DNA of 60,671 nt from Leptolyngbya sp. RL_3_1 (GTDB lineage Bacteria; Cyanobacteriota; Cyanobacteriia; Phormidesmidales; Phormidesmidaceae). Positions 9,881 through 19,086 of the stretch are shown here, in pieces. The position numbers and the translations under genes are program-made. The stretch covers positions 1 to 60,671 of the forward strand of contig JAAUQE010000001.1 of assembly GCA_012032425.1 (NCBI GenBank), in the 5' to 3' direction. The notes beneath the pieces were generated by a model. The model ran no database searches. It saw nothing but the letters and a program-made list of their open reading frames with translations, and was not told the DNA's origin. Position 1 is the first letter of the stretch, and the number at the start of each line of letters is the position of its first letter.

Positions 9881-10697
9881 TTAGCCAAATCGGCCCGACA
9901 CATAGTCACGGGTGTATTCTTCCTTCGGATTGCTGAAGATCACCTGGGTTTCGTCGTACTCCACCAGGTAGCCCACCTTGCCACCCGATTCGGTCGCCTC
10001 AGCGTTATAAAAGGCGGTGCGGTCAGAGACCCGCGATGCCTGCTGCATGTTGTGGGTGACGATGATGATGGTGTAGTTTTCCTTGAGCTGCTGCATCAAG
10101 TCTTCGATCTTCAAGGTCGAGATCGGATCAAGGGCTGAGCAGGGCTCATCCATCAAAATCACTTCGGGTTCAACGGCGATCGCCCGCGCGATGCAAAGCC
10201 GCTGCTGTTGTCCCCCAGAGAGCGACAGGCCACTTTCCTTGAGCTTATCCTTGACCTCATCCCAGAGGGCAGAGCCCCGCAGGGACTTTTCCACCAGCTC
10301 ATCCATATCCCCCTGGTAGCCGTTGATGCGCGCTCCAAAGGCAATATTGTCATAAATCGATTTAGGGAAGGGGTTGGGCTTCTGGAATACCATGCCGATA
10401 CGGCGGCGCAGCTCGGTCGGGTCAACATCTTTGCTGTAAAGGTCAACCCCGTGGTAAGTGATGCGCCCTTTAATGTGGGCACTGGGAATCAAGTCATTCA
10501 GGCGATTAAAGCAACGGAGTACGGTGCTTTTACCACAGCCCGAGGGACCAATAAACGCCGTGATCTTGTTGCCGGGAATTTCGAGATTCACCCCCCCGCA
10601 CGGCCATATTCGAGCCATAGTAGTAGCTCGTGTTTTCGACCTTAAAGACCCGTTCTAACCCGGCAACAGCCGTAGGGGACGCTTGTTCAGATTGCAT
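9881..10697 (-). CDS. pstB: Phosphate ABC transporter ATPase PstB (one frame break)
   Basis: The ATPase driving high-affinity phosphate import through PstCA. The restored protein of about 272 residues starts [18 protein letters not shown] at 10697 and contains Walker [10 protein letters not shown], the signature LSGGQQQR, Walker [14 protein letters not shown] and the switch histidine in [10 protein letters not shown]. One extra base in a run of seven C on the plus strand (10591-10597) separates SNMAVRG from [16 protein letters not shown] defective PstB alongside intact pstA, pstC and pstS is unlikely, so I read this as an error. It is the last gene of the operon, with a terminator downstream. 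Confidence 0.92.
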
Positions 10698-10733
10698 AGG
10701 ACTCAACTCTCATAAAACAGACGGTAGCAAGCA

Positions 10734-11666
10734 CTAGCGGTTACTTTGAAAACGATTGCGCAGCACAATCGCCGTGGTATTCATCACCATCAAGACCAGC
10801 AACAGCACAATGATGGCGGAAGCGGCGATCGCATGGAACTCCTCTTGGGGACGGCTAATCCAGTTAAAAATCTGAATGGGCATGGCGGTAAAGGCCGGTT
10901 CCCGAAACCCCTCAACCGAAAATTCTGGGGCAAAAGGCACAAAAGCGGCCGCACCCACCACAATAATCGGTGCCGTCTCCCCAATCGCCCGAGATAGGGC
11001 CAAAATGGTCCCCGTCATGATGCCGGGAATCGCCAGGGGCAACACATGAACGCGCACCGTCTGCCAGCGGGTTGACCCTAACGCCATCCCCGCCATCCGA
11101 ATACTGTCAGGCACGGCCTTGAGAGATTCCCGCGTAGCCACAATAATCACCGGCAAAATCAGTAGCGCTAAGGTGAGCCCCGCCGAAAAAATACTGCGCC
11201 CTCCGGTAATCGGCTCTAGCAGCCGCGCAAACACAAACAGCCCCAGCATTCCGTAAATAATCGAAGGGACCGCTGCCAAGTTGCTGATGTTGATTTCGAT
11301 GATCTTGGCAAGTTTGCTGTCCTGGGCAAACTCCTGGAGAAAAATGCCGGTACCCACCCCCACAGGAACTGCGGATGCTGCGGTAATCAGCAACAGCGCA
11401 ATCGTACCGAGGAATGCGGGCCAAATCCCGGCCTGCTCAGCCTTCCGGGAAGGCGGCGCAGTCAAAAATTCGAGGCTGAGCTTCGGAATCCCTTCTGTCA
11501 GCACGCCGATCAGCAAAATCGCCAACACGATAATGGCCGAAAAGGTCGCCGCCCAACTGACGATTTTAAAAACCTGGTCGATCTTGTAGCGCTTCTCCAG
11601 TTGGGGCTTAAAGTTGCCCGTCTCTGGCAAGCCCATCCCTTGGGTTTGGGGGTCAATCGGATTCAT
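10734..11666 (-). CDS. pstA: Phosphate ABC transporter permease PstA
   Basis: An inner-membrane permease subunit of the Pst phosphate importer, 310 residues with about six membrane segments. The coupling-loop region is conserved (ESLKAVPDSIRMAGMALGST followed by a permease helix with LSRAIGETAPIIVVG). Its ATG overlaps the pstC stop by four bases (11663-11666), showing translational coupling, and pstB begins 36 bases further on. The reading frame is intact. Confidence 0.94.
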   Translation of the reverse strand: MNPIDPQTQGMGLPETGNFKPQLEKRYKIDQVFKIVSWAATFSAIIVLAILLIGVLTEGIPKLSLEFLTAPPSRKAEQAGIWPAFLGTIALLLITAASAVPVGVGTGIFLQEFAQDSKLAKIIEINISNLAAVPSIIYGMLGLFVFARLLEPITGGRSIFSAGLTLALLILPVIIVATRESLKAVPDSIRMAGMALGSTRWQTVRVHVLPLAIPGIMTGTILALSRAIGETAPIIVVGAAAFVPFAPEFSVEGFREPAFTAMPIQIFNWISRPQEEFHAIAASAIIVLLLVLMVMNTTAIVLRNRFQSNR

Positions 11667-12616
11667 TCGTATTTCTCCTGGAACTTACGCACAAACCAGA
11701 AGCTCAAAATATTTAGCAACAAGGTAATTACAAACAGCGTCATGCCCACTGCGAAGAGGGTCTTAAACTCAATCGATCCATAGGGGGCATCCCCTTTGGT
11801 GACCTGCACAATGAAGGAGGTCATGGTCTGGACCGAGACGCGCGGGTCCAGGGTGAGGGTGGGGCTCTGGCCTGCCGCCAGGGTGACAATCATCGTCTCC
11901 CCTACGGCACGGGCGACCCCCAGAATAATCGAAGAGACGATACCCGATAGCGCGGCGGGCAAGACCACCCCAGTCACAGTTTCCCGCTTGGTAGCACCCA
12001 GGGCATAGCAGCCTTGGCGCAGACTTTGGGGAACGGCAAAAATCGCATCTTCGCTCAGGGAGGCGATCGTCGGCAGAATGGCAAAGCCCAGCACGATCCC
12101 CGCACTGAGGGAGTTAAACACCGACAGCCCCGGAACGAGGTTCTGGAGGAACGGCGTTACCATCAACAGGGCAAAGTAGCCAAAAACCACCGTAGGGATA
12201 CCCGCCAGGAGTTCTAGGGCGGGCTTCAACACCGCTCGCAGATTCCGGGGGGCATATTCACTCAGGCAAACTGCCGCCAGCAAACCCAGGGGAATGGAGA
12301 GCAACAAGCCGATGAATGAGGTCAGAAAAGTCCCGCACAGCAAGACAATCACGCCAAAGCTCGGATTTGCGAACAGGGCGGTCCAGCGGGTGGCGGTGAA
12401 AAAATGAAGGGGAGAAACCTCCAGGAAAAACTCGATGGTTTCAAACAACAGCGTTGAAATGATGCCAATGGTCGTGGCCACTGACACAAACGCGAATGCC
12501 CCAAAGAGGATCACCACTGACCTCTGGGAGAGCTTACTTAGCTTACGATTGGGTTTCCAGCGATCGCTTGAGGATACACCCCCAGACGCTGGACTTGGAA
12601 AAACACTTTCAGTCAT
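11663..12616 (-). CDS. pstC: Phosphate ABC transporter permease PstC
   Basis: The second permease of the Pst importer, 317 residues with about six membrane segments. The cytoplasmic loop is typical (LSEDAIFAVPQSLRQGCYAL), followed by GVARAVGETMIVTLAAG. The N-terminus is hydrophilic, so there is no cleaved signal. It overlaps pstA by four bases. A separate sigma70-like promoter upstream (12683-12711) suggests it can be transcribed apart from pstS. Confidence 0.94.
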   Translation of the reverse strand: MTESVFPSPASGGVSSSDRWKPNRKLSKLSQRSVVILFGAFAFVSVATTIGIISTLLFETIEFFLEVSPLHFFTATRWTALFANPSFGVIVLLCGTFLTSFIGLLLSIPLGLLAAVCLSEYAPRNLRAVLKPALELLAGIPTVVFGYFALLMVTPFLQNLVPGLSVFNSLSAGIVLGFAILPTIASLSEDAIFAVPQSLRQGCYALGATKRETVTGVVLPAALSGIVSSIILGVARAVGETMIVTLAAGQSPTLTLDPRVSVQTMTSFIVQVTKGDAPYGSIEFKTLFAVGMTLFVITLLLNILSFWFVRKFQEKYE

Positions 12617-12925
12617 AGCGAACCTTGCGGATTAAGCCTGGGATAGATGCTTGGCGTCACCCGGTCTGCCGCAGCGGGCTTGGATAACACCGATACATGC
12701 CATAACGTCAACCCCGTACAGCGCTTAAGCTATAGAGAAAACGAAAGAGCAGAGACTAATGCAAATCTCAACAATAAACTTCTCAACAGTAGGTTGAAAG
12801 GAGAATTGAGACCAGCAATAACGAAAAACCGCCCAGATAAGCTGGGAGCCGAGGACAGCATGGTGGCGTGGTCTTGCTAACACGCTGCCCTCAACACTCA
12901 CGGCTTCCGAAGCCAAACCTATGGC
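12617..12925. other. pstS-pstC intergenic region
   Basis: A gap of 309 bases between pstS and pstC on the minus strand. Besides the candidate promoter at 12683-12711 it holds a short palindrome, GGCTTC-C-GAAGCC (12902-12914), just after the pstS stop. That palindrome could be a processing or attenuation hairpin explaining higher pstS than pstC expression. There is no T-run. The short open frames here show no resemblance to known proteins. Confidence 0.6.
12683..12711 (-). promoter_or_regulatory. Candidate promoter for pstCAB
   Basis: On the minus strand TTGACG (12711-12706), a 17-base spacer and GTTATC (12688-12683) form a sigma70-like promoter about 70 bases upstream of the pstC start. This is seen only as a pattern. 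Confidence 0.4.
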
Positions 12926-13915
12926 TTACTTCGTCTCACCTGCTTCAATGACGGACTTAGTTTCTGCGTACTGCTCATCGGAGCGGGGCACATAGCCCGT
13001 ACCGGCTACGAGCTCTTTGTTAGCGGGATCCACAACGAAGTCGATGAACGCCTTAACCGCAGGATCTTCGTCGTAAGCGGCCTTGCTGTAGTACATGAAC
13101 AGCGGCCGGGACAGAGGAGCGTACTCCCCGGCCAGCACGGTTTCTTCGTTGGGGGCAACACAACCATTGCCGCCATCGATTTCAACCGACTTCATCCGGT
13201 CCTGGTTCTCAAAGTAGTAGGCGTAGCCGAAGTAGCCCAGGGCATTCACATCCCCTTCAACCCCTTGTACCAAGACGTTGTCGTCTTCACTGGCAGTGTA
13301 ATCGGCGCGGCTATCCCCTTCTTCACCATTTACGGTCTCAGTGAAATAGTCGAAGGTGCCGGAGTCGGTACCCGGACCGTAGAGCACCAAAGGCGCATCG
13401 GGGAAGTCAGGGTTGACCTGATTCCAGTTGTTGATGGTGCCTTCGGCTTCGGGGCTCCAGATGGTGTTGAGTTCCTCAAGGGTCAGGCAAACAGCCCAGT
13501 CGTTTTCAGGGTTAACGACCACGGAAAGGGCGTCGGTGGCCACCGGCACCTCGATGACTTCGATGCCAGCTTCGTTGCAATTGGCCAACTCTTCATCCTT
13601 GATGGGACGGGACGCACCGGACACTTGGGTCTCACCACCACAGAACTTTTCAAAACCACCGCCCGTGCCCGAGGCCCCAACGGTGATTTTGACATCAGGG
13701 TTAGCAATTTGAAATTCCTCAGCCATGGCTTCGGAGATCGGGAAAACGGTGCTAGAACCATCAACGGTAATGGTGCCAGCTATGCCACTGGCTTCTTCGG
13801 CAGGTGCGACATCACCATCGGCAGCGGTATCAGCGGTGTCAGTGCCGCCGCCACAGGCGGCTAGACCTAGCACAGCTACCAATGACAAAGAATAAGCAAA
13901 TTTTTTCGTTAGCAT
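12926..13915 (-). CDS. pstS: Phosphate-binding lipoprotein PstS
   Basis: The substrate-binding component of the Pst importer, anchored in the plasma membrane facing the periplasm. It has a lipoprotein signal with lipobox LAAC (Cys21), then an acidic linker and the phosphate-binding fold with the canonical [34 protein letters not shown] and [12 protein letters not shown]. The ATG at 13915 is preferred over the GTG at 13924 because GGGAG lies eight bases before it. About 329 residues, intact. It is first in the operon and has a good Pho box upstream. Confidence 0.94.
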   Translation of the reverse strand: MLTKKFAYSLSLVAVLGLAACGGGTDTADTAADGDVAPAEEASGIAGTITVDGSSTVFPISEAMAEEFQIANPDVKITVGASGTGGGFEKFCGGETQVSGASRPIKDEELANCNEAGIEVIEVPVATDALSVVVNPENDWAVCLTLEELNTIWSPEAEGTINNWNQVNPDFPDAPLVLYGPGTDSGTFDYFTETVNGEEGDSRADYTASEDDNVLVQGVEGDVNALGYFGYAYYFENQDRMKSVEIDGGNGCVAPNEETVLAGEYAPLSRPLFMYYSKAAYDEDPAVKAFIDFVVDPANKELVAGTGYVPRSDEQYAETKSVIEAGETK

Positions 13916-13963
13916 TTGGGTCACTCCCTCACTTAGAAATCAGCACTCACAGGTGACACGGGG

Positions 13964-13996
13964 ACTATATCGGCTGCACGTAAAGGACAGGTTAAG
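13964..13996 (-). promoter_or_regulatory. Pho box and -10 element of pstS
   Basis: On the minus strand a perfect CTTAACCT (13996-13989) is followed after three bases by a degenerate copy CTTTACGT (13985-13978). A -10 hexamer TATAGT (13969-13964) begins eight bases further on. The cyanobacterial Pho box is known as CTTAACCT-like 8-mers spaced by three bases that replace the -35 box and bind the response regulator of the phosphate two-component system. The geometry predicts a leader of about 40 bases. Confidence 0.7.
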
Positions 13997-14162
13997 GTCC
14001 TGAAACTCAGCCTTTGGGGGAATGATAAGGGCATCGCTGGCCAGGGCCAGGGATGGCTTAGGGCCGGAAGGGCACAAGGGAGCGGATTTTACAGCACCGG
14101 TCCAAATCGGACAGGATGTGTATAGTAGAGAGATACTGTAAACTTCCTTGCGGAAAATTATC

Positions 14163-14903
14163 ATGGCTACCAGCACGACTCGGCTGGGCACCAACCTAAG
14201 GGCATCAGCGCGGGGTGCTCTGGCGCTGAGGGGCATCTTCGAAACAGTTGATGCGTCTAGCTGCCCAGGTCAGTATAACTTCCACATGCATACCGTTTGC
14301 TCGGATGGTCAACTCACCCCAGCGGAATTGATCGAGCAGGCGATCGCGTTAGGGCTCAAAGAGTTTGCCGTCACCGACCATCACACCCTGAAGGGATACT
14401 ACCAGGCCAAGCAGTATATGGAGGATTGGCAGTGGCGGCACCCGGCCCCCATTCGCCGTGATGCAGCGGGTCGCGTTTCTCGCGGGCTGCCCCGCCTCTG
14501 GGCGGGGGTAGAGATCACCTCTAAGCTGGCCGGTACAGAGGTCCATATCTTGGGGTATGCCTTTAAACCCAACCACGATGTCATTCAGCCTTATCTCCAG
14601 GGCGGCTCTCTTGTGGGAGAGGATCGCTTGGCTGAGAATGTGATTGCCGCCATTCAGGGGGCGGGGGGGCTGGCGGTGCTGGCTCACCCAGGTCGGTATC
14701 GTCGTCCGCCCGAGGATCTGGTGCCTGAGGCGGCCAAGCGAGGCATTGATGGGGTTGAAACCTACTACGCCTACAGTAACCCGACCCATTGGCAGCCTTG
14801 CCCCAAGAAGACCCCTGTGATCCAGGCATTAGCGCAGGAGTTTGACCTGCTGAGCACCTGTGGCACCGATACCCATGGCAAGAGTCTGACCCGCCGCGTA
14901 TAA
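14163..14903 (+). CDS. PHP-domain phosphoesterase
   Basis: A predicted metal-dependent phosphoesterase of the PHP family, related to nucleoside 3',5'-bisphosphate phosphatases (RnmV/TrpH type). Metal ligands are visible in order: NFHMHTVCSDG, AVTDHHTLKGY, GVEITSK, LAHPGRYR and CGTDTHG. Length 246 residues from the ATG at 14163; an upstream TTG at 14148 is less likely. A -10-like TATAGT stands at 14121-14126. It is transcribed divergently from pstS, a layout that could bring it under Pho control, but I see no Pho box on its own side. Copy B of the 62-base repeat follows its stop. Confidence 0.8.
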   Translation: MATSTTRLGTNLRASARGALALRGIFETVDASSCPGQYNFHMHTVCSDGQLTPAELIEQAIALGLKEFAVTDHHTLKGYYQAKQYMEDWQWRHPAPIRRDAAGRVSRGLPRLWAGVEITSKLAGTEVHILGYAFKPNHDVIQPYLQGGSLVGEDRLAENVIAAIQGAGGLAVLAHPGRYRRPPEDLVPEAAKRGIDGVETYYAYSNPTHWQPCPKKTPVIQALAQEFDLLSTCGTDTHGKSLTRRV

Positions 14904-14908
14904 AACTT

Positions 14909-14970
14909 AGGCGCATCCAAACCCGTAGTTCGCCCCACGGTAAACCCTCAAGTTTTCAAATTGGATGTAG
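14909..14970 (-). repeat. Dispersed ~62-bp repeat, copy B
   Basis: The inverted counterpart of the element at 9616-9675, starting about six bases after the PHP gene stop. The ends GCATCCAA and TTGGATGT are again inverted repeats. The strand given is relative to copy A. Confidence 0.75.
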
Positions 14971-15120
14971 TTTAGAGTGTTCTAGCGAAGTACCGATCCA
15001 GCATCGTCATTTGTGACCCACGGACGCGGAGCCCAGGGCAGCAACTTTAGGTCGCCTTACGGGATGATTTTTTAGATGGAATACCCTTAGACGCGACGGC
15101 AACGGATCGCAGCCCAGCCC

Positions 15121-17488
15121 TTATCCTCGACTAAAGAATTTGCTGCCGGTGTCTAGGTGGAGATGGGTGCTGTAGTAGATCACCGCCCCTGGCCAACTGG
15201 GATATAGGGCGTTGGCGGCAGCAAGGGGGCTGTAGCCTGCCACGGAAAAATCGACCGCTCGCCCCTGTAAATGGAAGCTGCGGGGGGCTCCGCCAGCGGC
15301 GGCGTTGGCGGCGGGGTCACGGTACCAGGAATTAATCGTAAAGGGTTGGCCGAGCGATCGCGGGCGGCTTGGAGCTTTTGGGCCAAGTCAATAATATTGT
15401 TGACGATTTGGGTGGTGGCGGGAATGCGGGTGCCGTTATGGGTGGCTTCTCCCCAGGTGAAATTACCGTTGGCAATGATCGGCTGACCGGTATAAACGGG
15501 TTTACTACGACCCGGTAGCTGCAAAGGTTCCCCCTGATAGGCTGGGGGATAGAGCACCTTATCGCGCAACACGATCTGAGCATGGCGCTCGTAGACATAC
15601 CAGGTGCTGAGCTGCCGCACAAAGTCTTTTTCGTAGCGGATAGCAAATTTGATGTGGCTGTTAAAGCTTCTGCCATTGGCATCGCGATAGGCCCAGGAAT
15701 GTAGGGGAATCTGGGTCCCGGCCCGGGATGAGAATTTCTCATTGTTGCCCAATTGCCGAGAATCGACGGGGCGGCGCTTGAGCACGGTACTTTGGGTCAC
15801 CCGCAGCATTGGTGATTGGGGATAAACAATCTTGCCGTCGTACTCCACATAGGCATGTTGGTCATAGACAAACCACTGGCTCAGCCCGCTTAAATAGTCC
15901 CCTTCGTGCTTGAGGGACACTTTGATGTGACTGCTAAAGCTGCCCCCAGCATCTTGGAAAGCGTAGCTATTGAGTTCAAAACGTTTGCCTTGGGGGACAT
16001 TGTGCTTTTGGCTGCCCGGTAGCAGGGTCGAAGCAATGGGGCTCTGCTTAAAGATGGTGTTACGGGTGACGTAGAGGACAAAGGTGGCCTGTTGCTCTTC
16101 GCGGGGATAGACGACTTCTCCTTCAAATTCCACCTGGGCATGGCCGCCATAGATAAACCAGGTGTTGAAGCCCTTAAAGCTCGTCCCTTGAAAGGCACAT
16201 TTGATGTGGCCGTTGAAATCGCCCTGGGTGGGGCTGGCATAGGCGTAGGAGGCCAACAGGTAGGTGGTGCCGGCGCGATCGCTTGTTTTTCCCCGTCACT
16301 TAATTGGCCTTGGTCTTCGGGGCGCAGCTTCAGCACGGTGCTGCGATTGACCCTGAGCAAAAACACAGATTTGAGTAGTCTGGCCCAGGTAACTGGCCCC
16401 ACCACCCCGTCATCAGTGAGATTGTTCGCCCTTTGAAAGGCTTTAACGGCGGCCTCGGTGCCTGGGCCAAAGACCCCATCGCTACCGACGGTGATGCCCT
16501 GCTGGTTGAGGGCATCTTGGGCGGCTTTTACGTCTTTGCCCTGGAGCAAGGGCTGGCTGAGGGAGAGGCTGCGATCGCCGGGGTCATAGGATTTGGGCGG
16601 CGGGGGTGGGGGCGATACGGGCGTCTGCCCCCCAGATGCCTGACCAGATGCCTGACCAGATGCCTGACCCCCGGAGGTCTGCTGTAGGACCTGTGCCCAG
16701 GTGACTGGCCCGACCACCCCGTCATCGGTGAGATTATTAGCCCTTTGGAAGGTTTTCACAGCGGCTTCAGTGCCAGGGCCAAATACGCCATCGCGGCTAA
16801 TCGCGATGCCCTTGCGGCCTAAGGCGTCCTGGAGGGCTTGCACATCCTTACCCCGTAGGAAGGGCTGATTGAGGGCCAAGGTGCGATCGCCCGGTTCATA
16901 GTCCTTTGGCGGTGGCGGCGGTGGCGGCGCACCGGTGCTGCGCCGCGCCAGGTAGTCCTGAATAGAGAGGCGTCCGTCTAAAAACTGCTGTCCGGCAGCA
17001 CTAAAGGCAACCCCCGGTGTCCCCGACAAAAACAGCTTGGCCTCAGTCAACCGCCGTCGCAGCAATCCTAATTCCACGTTGGAGTTGGGATTGCGATAAA
17101 GGGAGAACGCCCGCTCAATATCCTGCCACTGACCATCCCTCAGCACTCGGGTGAGGGTTTGAAAGTCGGAAGAGCCATAGAACGCGGCTCCTAGATTATA
17201 GGCAAAGCTAAGGATGGCACTGCGCTGGGCATCGTTCATGCCCGCCCAGGTGGGGATGCGGGTTTGGGGAGGTAAAAACTGATTTTCGAGCTTGAGCAGC
17301 AGCAGTCGGGTGGCTTCGGCTTCAGTAATGGTTTCCCCGAGCCGCACCTTACTGCCATCGGCTTTGCGGGTGCTGCCATAGCCAATGGTATAAGGTTCGC
17401 CTCCTGATAACGGGTCGGGATAAGCCGCTGAGGCAAAGCCCTCAAACTGCTTAATTAAGTCAATTGCTTGCTGGGGGATTGTCGCCAT
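15121..17488 (-). CDS. Multidomain peptidoglycan hydrolase: lysozyme, two PG-binding domains, repeats, M15 peptidase (two frame breaks)
   Basis: A predicted muralytic enzyme of about 789 residues with two catalytic domains. Residues 1-150: T4-type lysozyme (GH24) with KQFEGFASAAYPD (likely acid Glu16) and YTIGYGST. Then two nearly identical PG_binding_1 domains (DGVFGPGTEAAVKTFQRANN in the first), each after a proline-rich linker. Then three repeats of about 85 residues (LRVNRSTVLK, LYVTRNTIFK and LRVTQSTVLK starts, each ending with a WFIYGGHA-like motif). Last, an M15-type zinc peptidase end with SWYRDPAANAAAGG, SFHLQGRAVDF and HLHLD. One base is missing beside GCGATCGC at 16274/16275 and another at 15353/15354; adding them joins the frames. 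No N-terminal signal peptide is apparent. SD-like GGAAGG precedes the ATG at 17488. Confidence 0.75.
16633..16668. repeat. Three 12-bp tandem repeats in a linker
   Basis: CAGATGCCTGAC is repeated three times exactly and encodes the GQAS repeats between the two PG-binding domains of the hydrolase. It is an in-frame unit, so copy number can vary without breaking the gene. Confidence 0.85.
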
Positions 17489-17618
17489 GGTCACCCTTCC
17501 TCAAAGCCTATGCCCTCATAACCTTACTGATAGATTGCCAAAAGCGTGCAGGCAGCGGGCTAGATTTTGTTGAATTTCAATAGTTGCTAGCCATGAATGT
17601 TGACGGCGACCCAGTTCC

Positions 17619-17973
17619 CTATTGATCTGACCAAACTGCCAGCTCATTGCCATGGGGATCCAAAAAGTGGAATCGCCGTCCGCCAGGGAAAGCGAAGATG
17701 TCCTGGCAGATGCGTCCGCCATTGGCAAGGACATTCGCCTTAGTGCCTTCTAAATCTGTTGCGAATACAATCACCAGCGCCGCCCCCTGATCAGTCCGAG
17801 AACACAGGCTGGACTTGTAAAAGCCCCCCTTCCAGGGTTTGATCCGAAAATGCCCGATACTCCGGCCCAAAATCGGTAAACACCCAGCCAAAAGTGCGGC
17901 TATAGAACGCCTCGATCGCATCAAAGTCCGTTCCTGGCAGCTCAATGTAATCAATCCGCTGATCCTGGGCCAT
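17619..17973 (-). CDS. VOC (glyoxalase/dioxygenase fold) family protein (one frame break)
   Basis: A small protein of the vicinal oxygen chelate superfamily, about 118 residues. It starts MAQDQRIDYIELPGTD with FYSRTFGWVFTDFG, typical of the first beta-alpha module. It ends with GGRRFHFLDPHGNELAVW, where the last glutamate is a usual metal ligand. One extra base in a C6 run (17824-17829, plus strand) separates LEGG from the second half. Substrate and reaction are unknown. It stands alone between the hydrolase and the AEC transporter. Confidence 0.75.
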
Positions 17974-18099
17974 GGTGGGTTCTCCTGGAAGTGCTATTGC
18001 TCATGGTCATCCTAAAGGCCATTCAACATTCAAAACTCACCCCTTCCGGGTCAGCTTCGTCTTGCTTGAATGTAGGCTATCCCATCACCCTCCAATCCC

Positions 18100-18989
18100 T
18101 TAGCGACTGGTTAGCCACAACACCATTGGCAGCGTCAAAAAACTCAGCAGCGTTGATAGCACGATAGTGCGGGCAACCCGGACCGTATCGCCGCCTAACT
18201 CCGTCACCCAAATCAACGAATTCACCGCCACCGGCATCGCGGCTTGCAGCACCAAAACTTGGAGGTCTAAACCCGTTAGCCCCAACAATCGCCCCACCCC
18301 ATAGGCGGAGAGGGGGGCGACCACCAACCGTAGCGCTGAACCAAAGATTTCGTGGCGTCCGAACACCAGTTGGGTGCGAGAGAGCTGGATCCCTAAGGTC
18401 AGTAACGCTAGGGGAATTGCCCCCTCTCCCAACAGGTTGACAGCGCGATCCAGGGGCAGGGGCAGCGTCCCGCCGCTGAGTTGTAGAGCTAAGCCCGCGA
18501 TCGCGGCCCAAAATACCGGCAACCGCAGGGTCAATCGGCAACCGGCTCCCAAACCCACGCCTTTCAAGATAGTGGGAAAGAGGCTGGCAATCATCAGGCT
18601 GGACCCCACCAGGTAGATCACCGCTCGCTCTAGACCGGCTTCTCCCAGGGAGAACAGCACAAAGGGCAGGCCCATATTGCCGACGTTAGAAAACAAGCTG
18701 GTGGCGATCAGGCTTTTGCGGGCCTCGGCGGGTAAGTTGAGGGTGCGTCCTAGGGCGATCGCCAACAGATACAGCAGCCCACTGTTGAGAAAAAAGGCGG
18801 TAACGATGCGATCGCATTACTCCAAGCCAGGGTAGTGTTGGCTAAACTCATCAACACTAGGGCCGGGACCAAGGCATAGATATTCACCCGCGCTAGGGTC
18901 GATAAGTCGAGATCAAAACTGCGGCCCACCGCGAAACCGACCAGGGCTGCCAGGGCAATGGGCAACACCGCTGCGATCAAAACCGTCAT
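18100..18989 (-). CDS. AEC (auxin efflux carrier) family transporter (one frame break)
   Basis: A predicted membrane permease of the AEC family of about 296 residues and about ten helices; the substrate is unknown. The recognisable stretch is SLFSNVGNMGLPFVLFSLGE followed by GLERAVIYLVGSSLM. The frame breaks directly beside GCGATCGC (18807-18814). Adding a base at 18806/18807 turns WSNAIA into a continuous reading through IVTAFFLNSGLLYLLAIALG. I prefer the ATG at 18989; a GTG at 19004 is possible but abuts a TATAGT that may be its own -10 box. It is divergent from the HTTM gene. Confidence 0.78.
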
Positions 18990-19004
18990 AAACAAAAATC
19001 GCAC

Positions 19005-19016
19005 TATAGCAGTCGC
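19005..19016. repeat. Second copy of the TATAGCAGTCGC end motif
   Basis: Identical over 12 bases to the left end of the MITE-like element at 9684, sitting just upstream of the AEC gene. Only the end is shared, so it is either a relic or a coincidence. Confidence 0.35.
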
Positions 19017-19086
19017 TAGCGTCCCCTACCGTTTGCTGAATGCCATGCTGTGATCCCCCATTGCCCATCTGAGAACCGCACCAGCT

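Noticed and set aside
12647-12880. A 77-codon plus-strand frame in the pstS-pstC gap
   Set aside because: No ribosome-binding site, no recognisable protein pattern, and it overlies the candidate pstC promoter.
16633-16668. Short regular repeats as a possible CRISPR array
   Set aside because: The 12-base units are contiguous without spacers and encode GQAS linker residues in frame.
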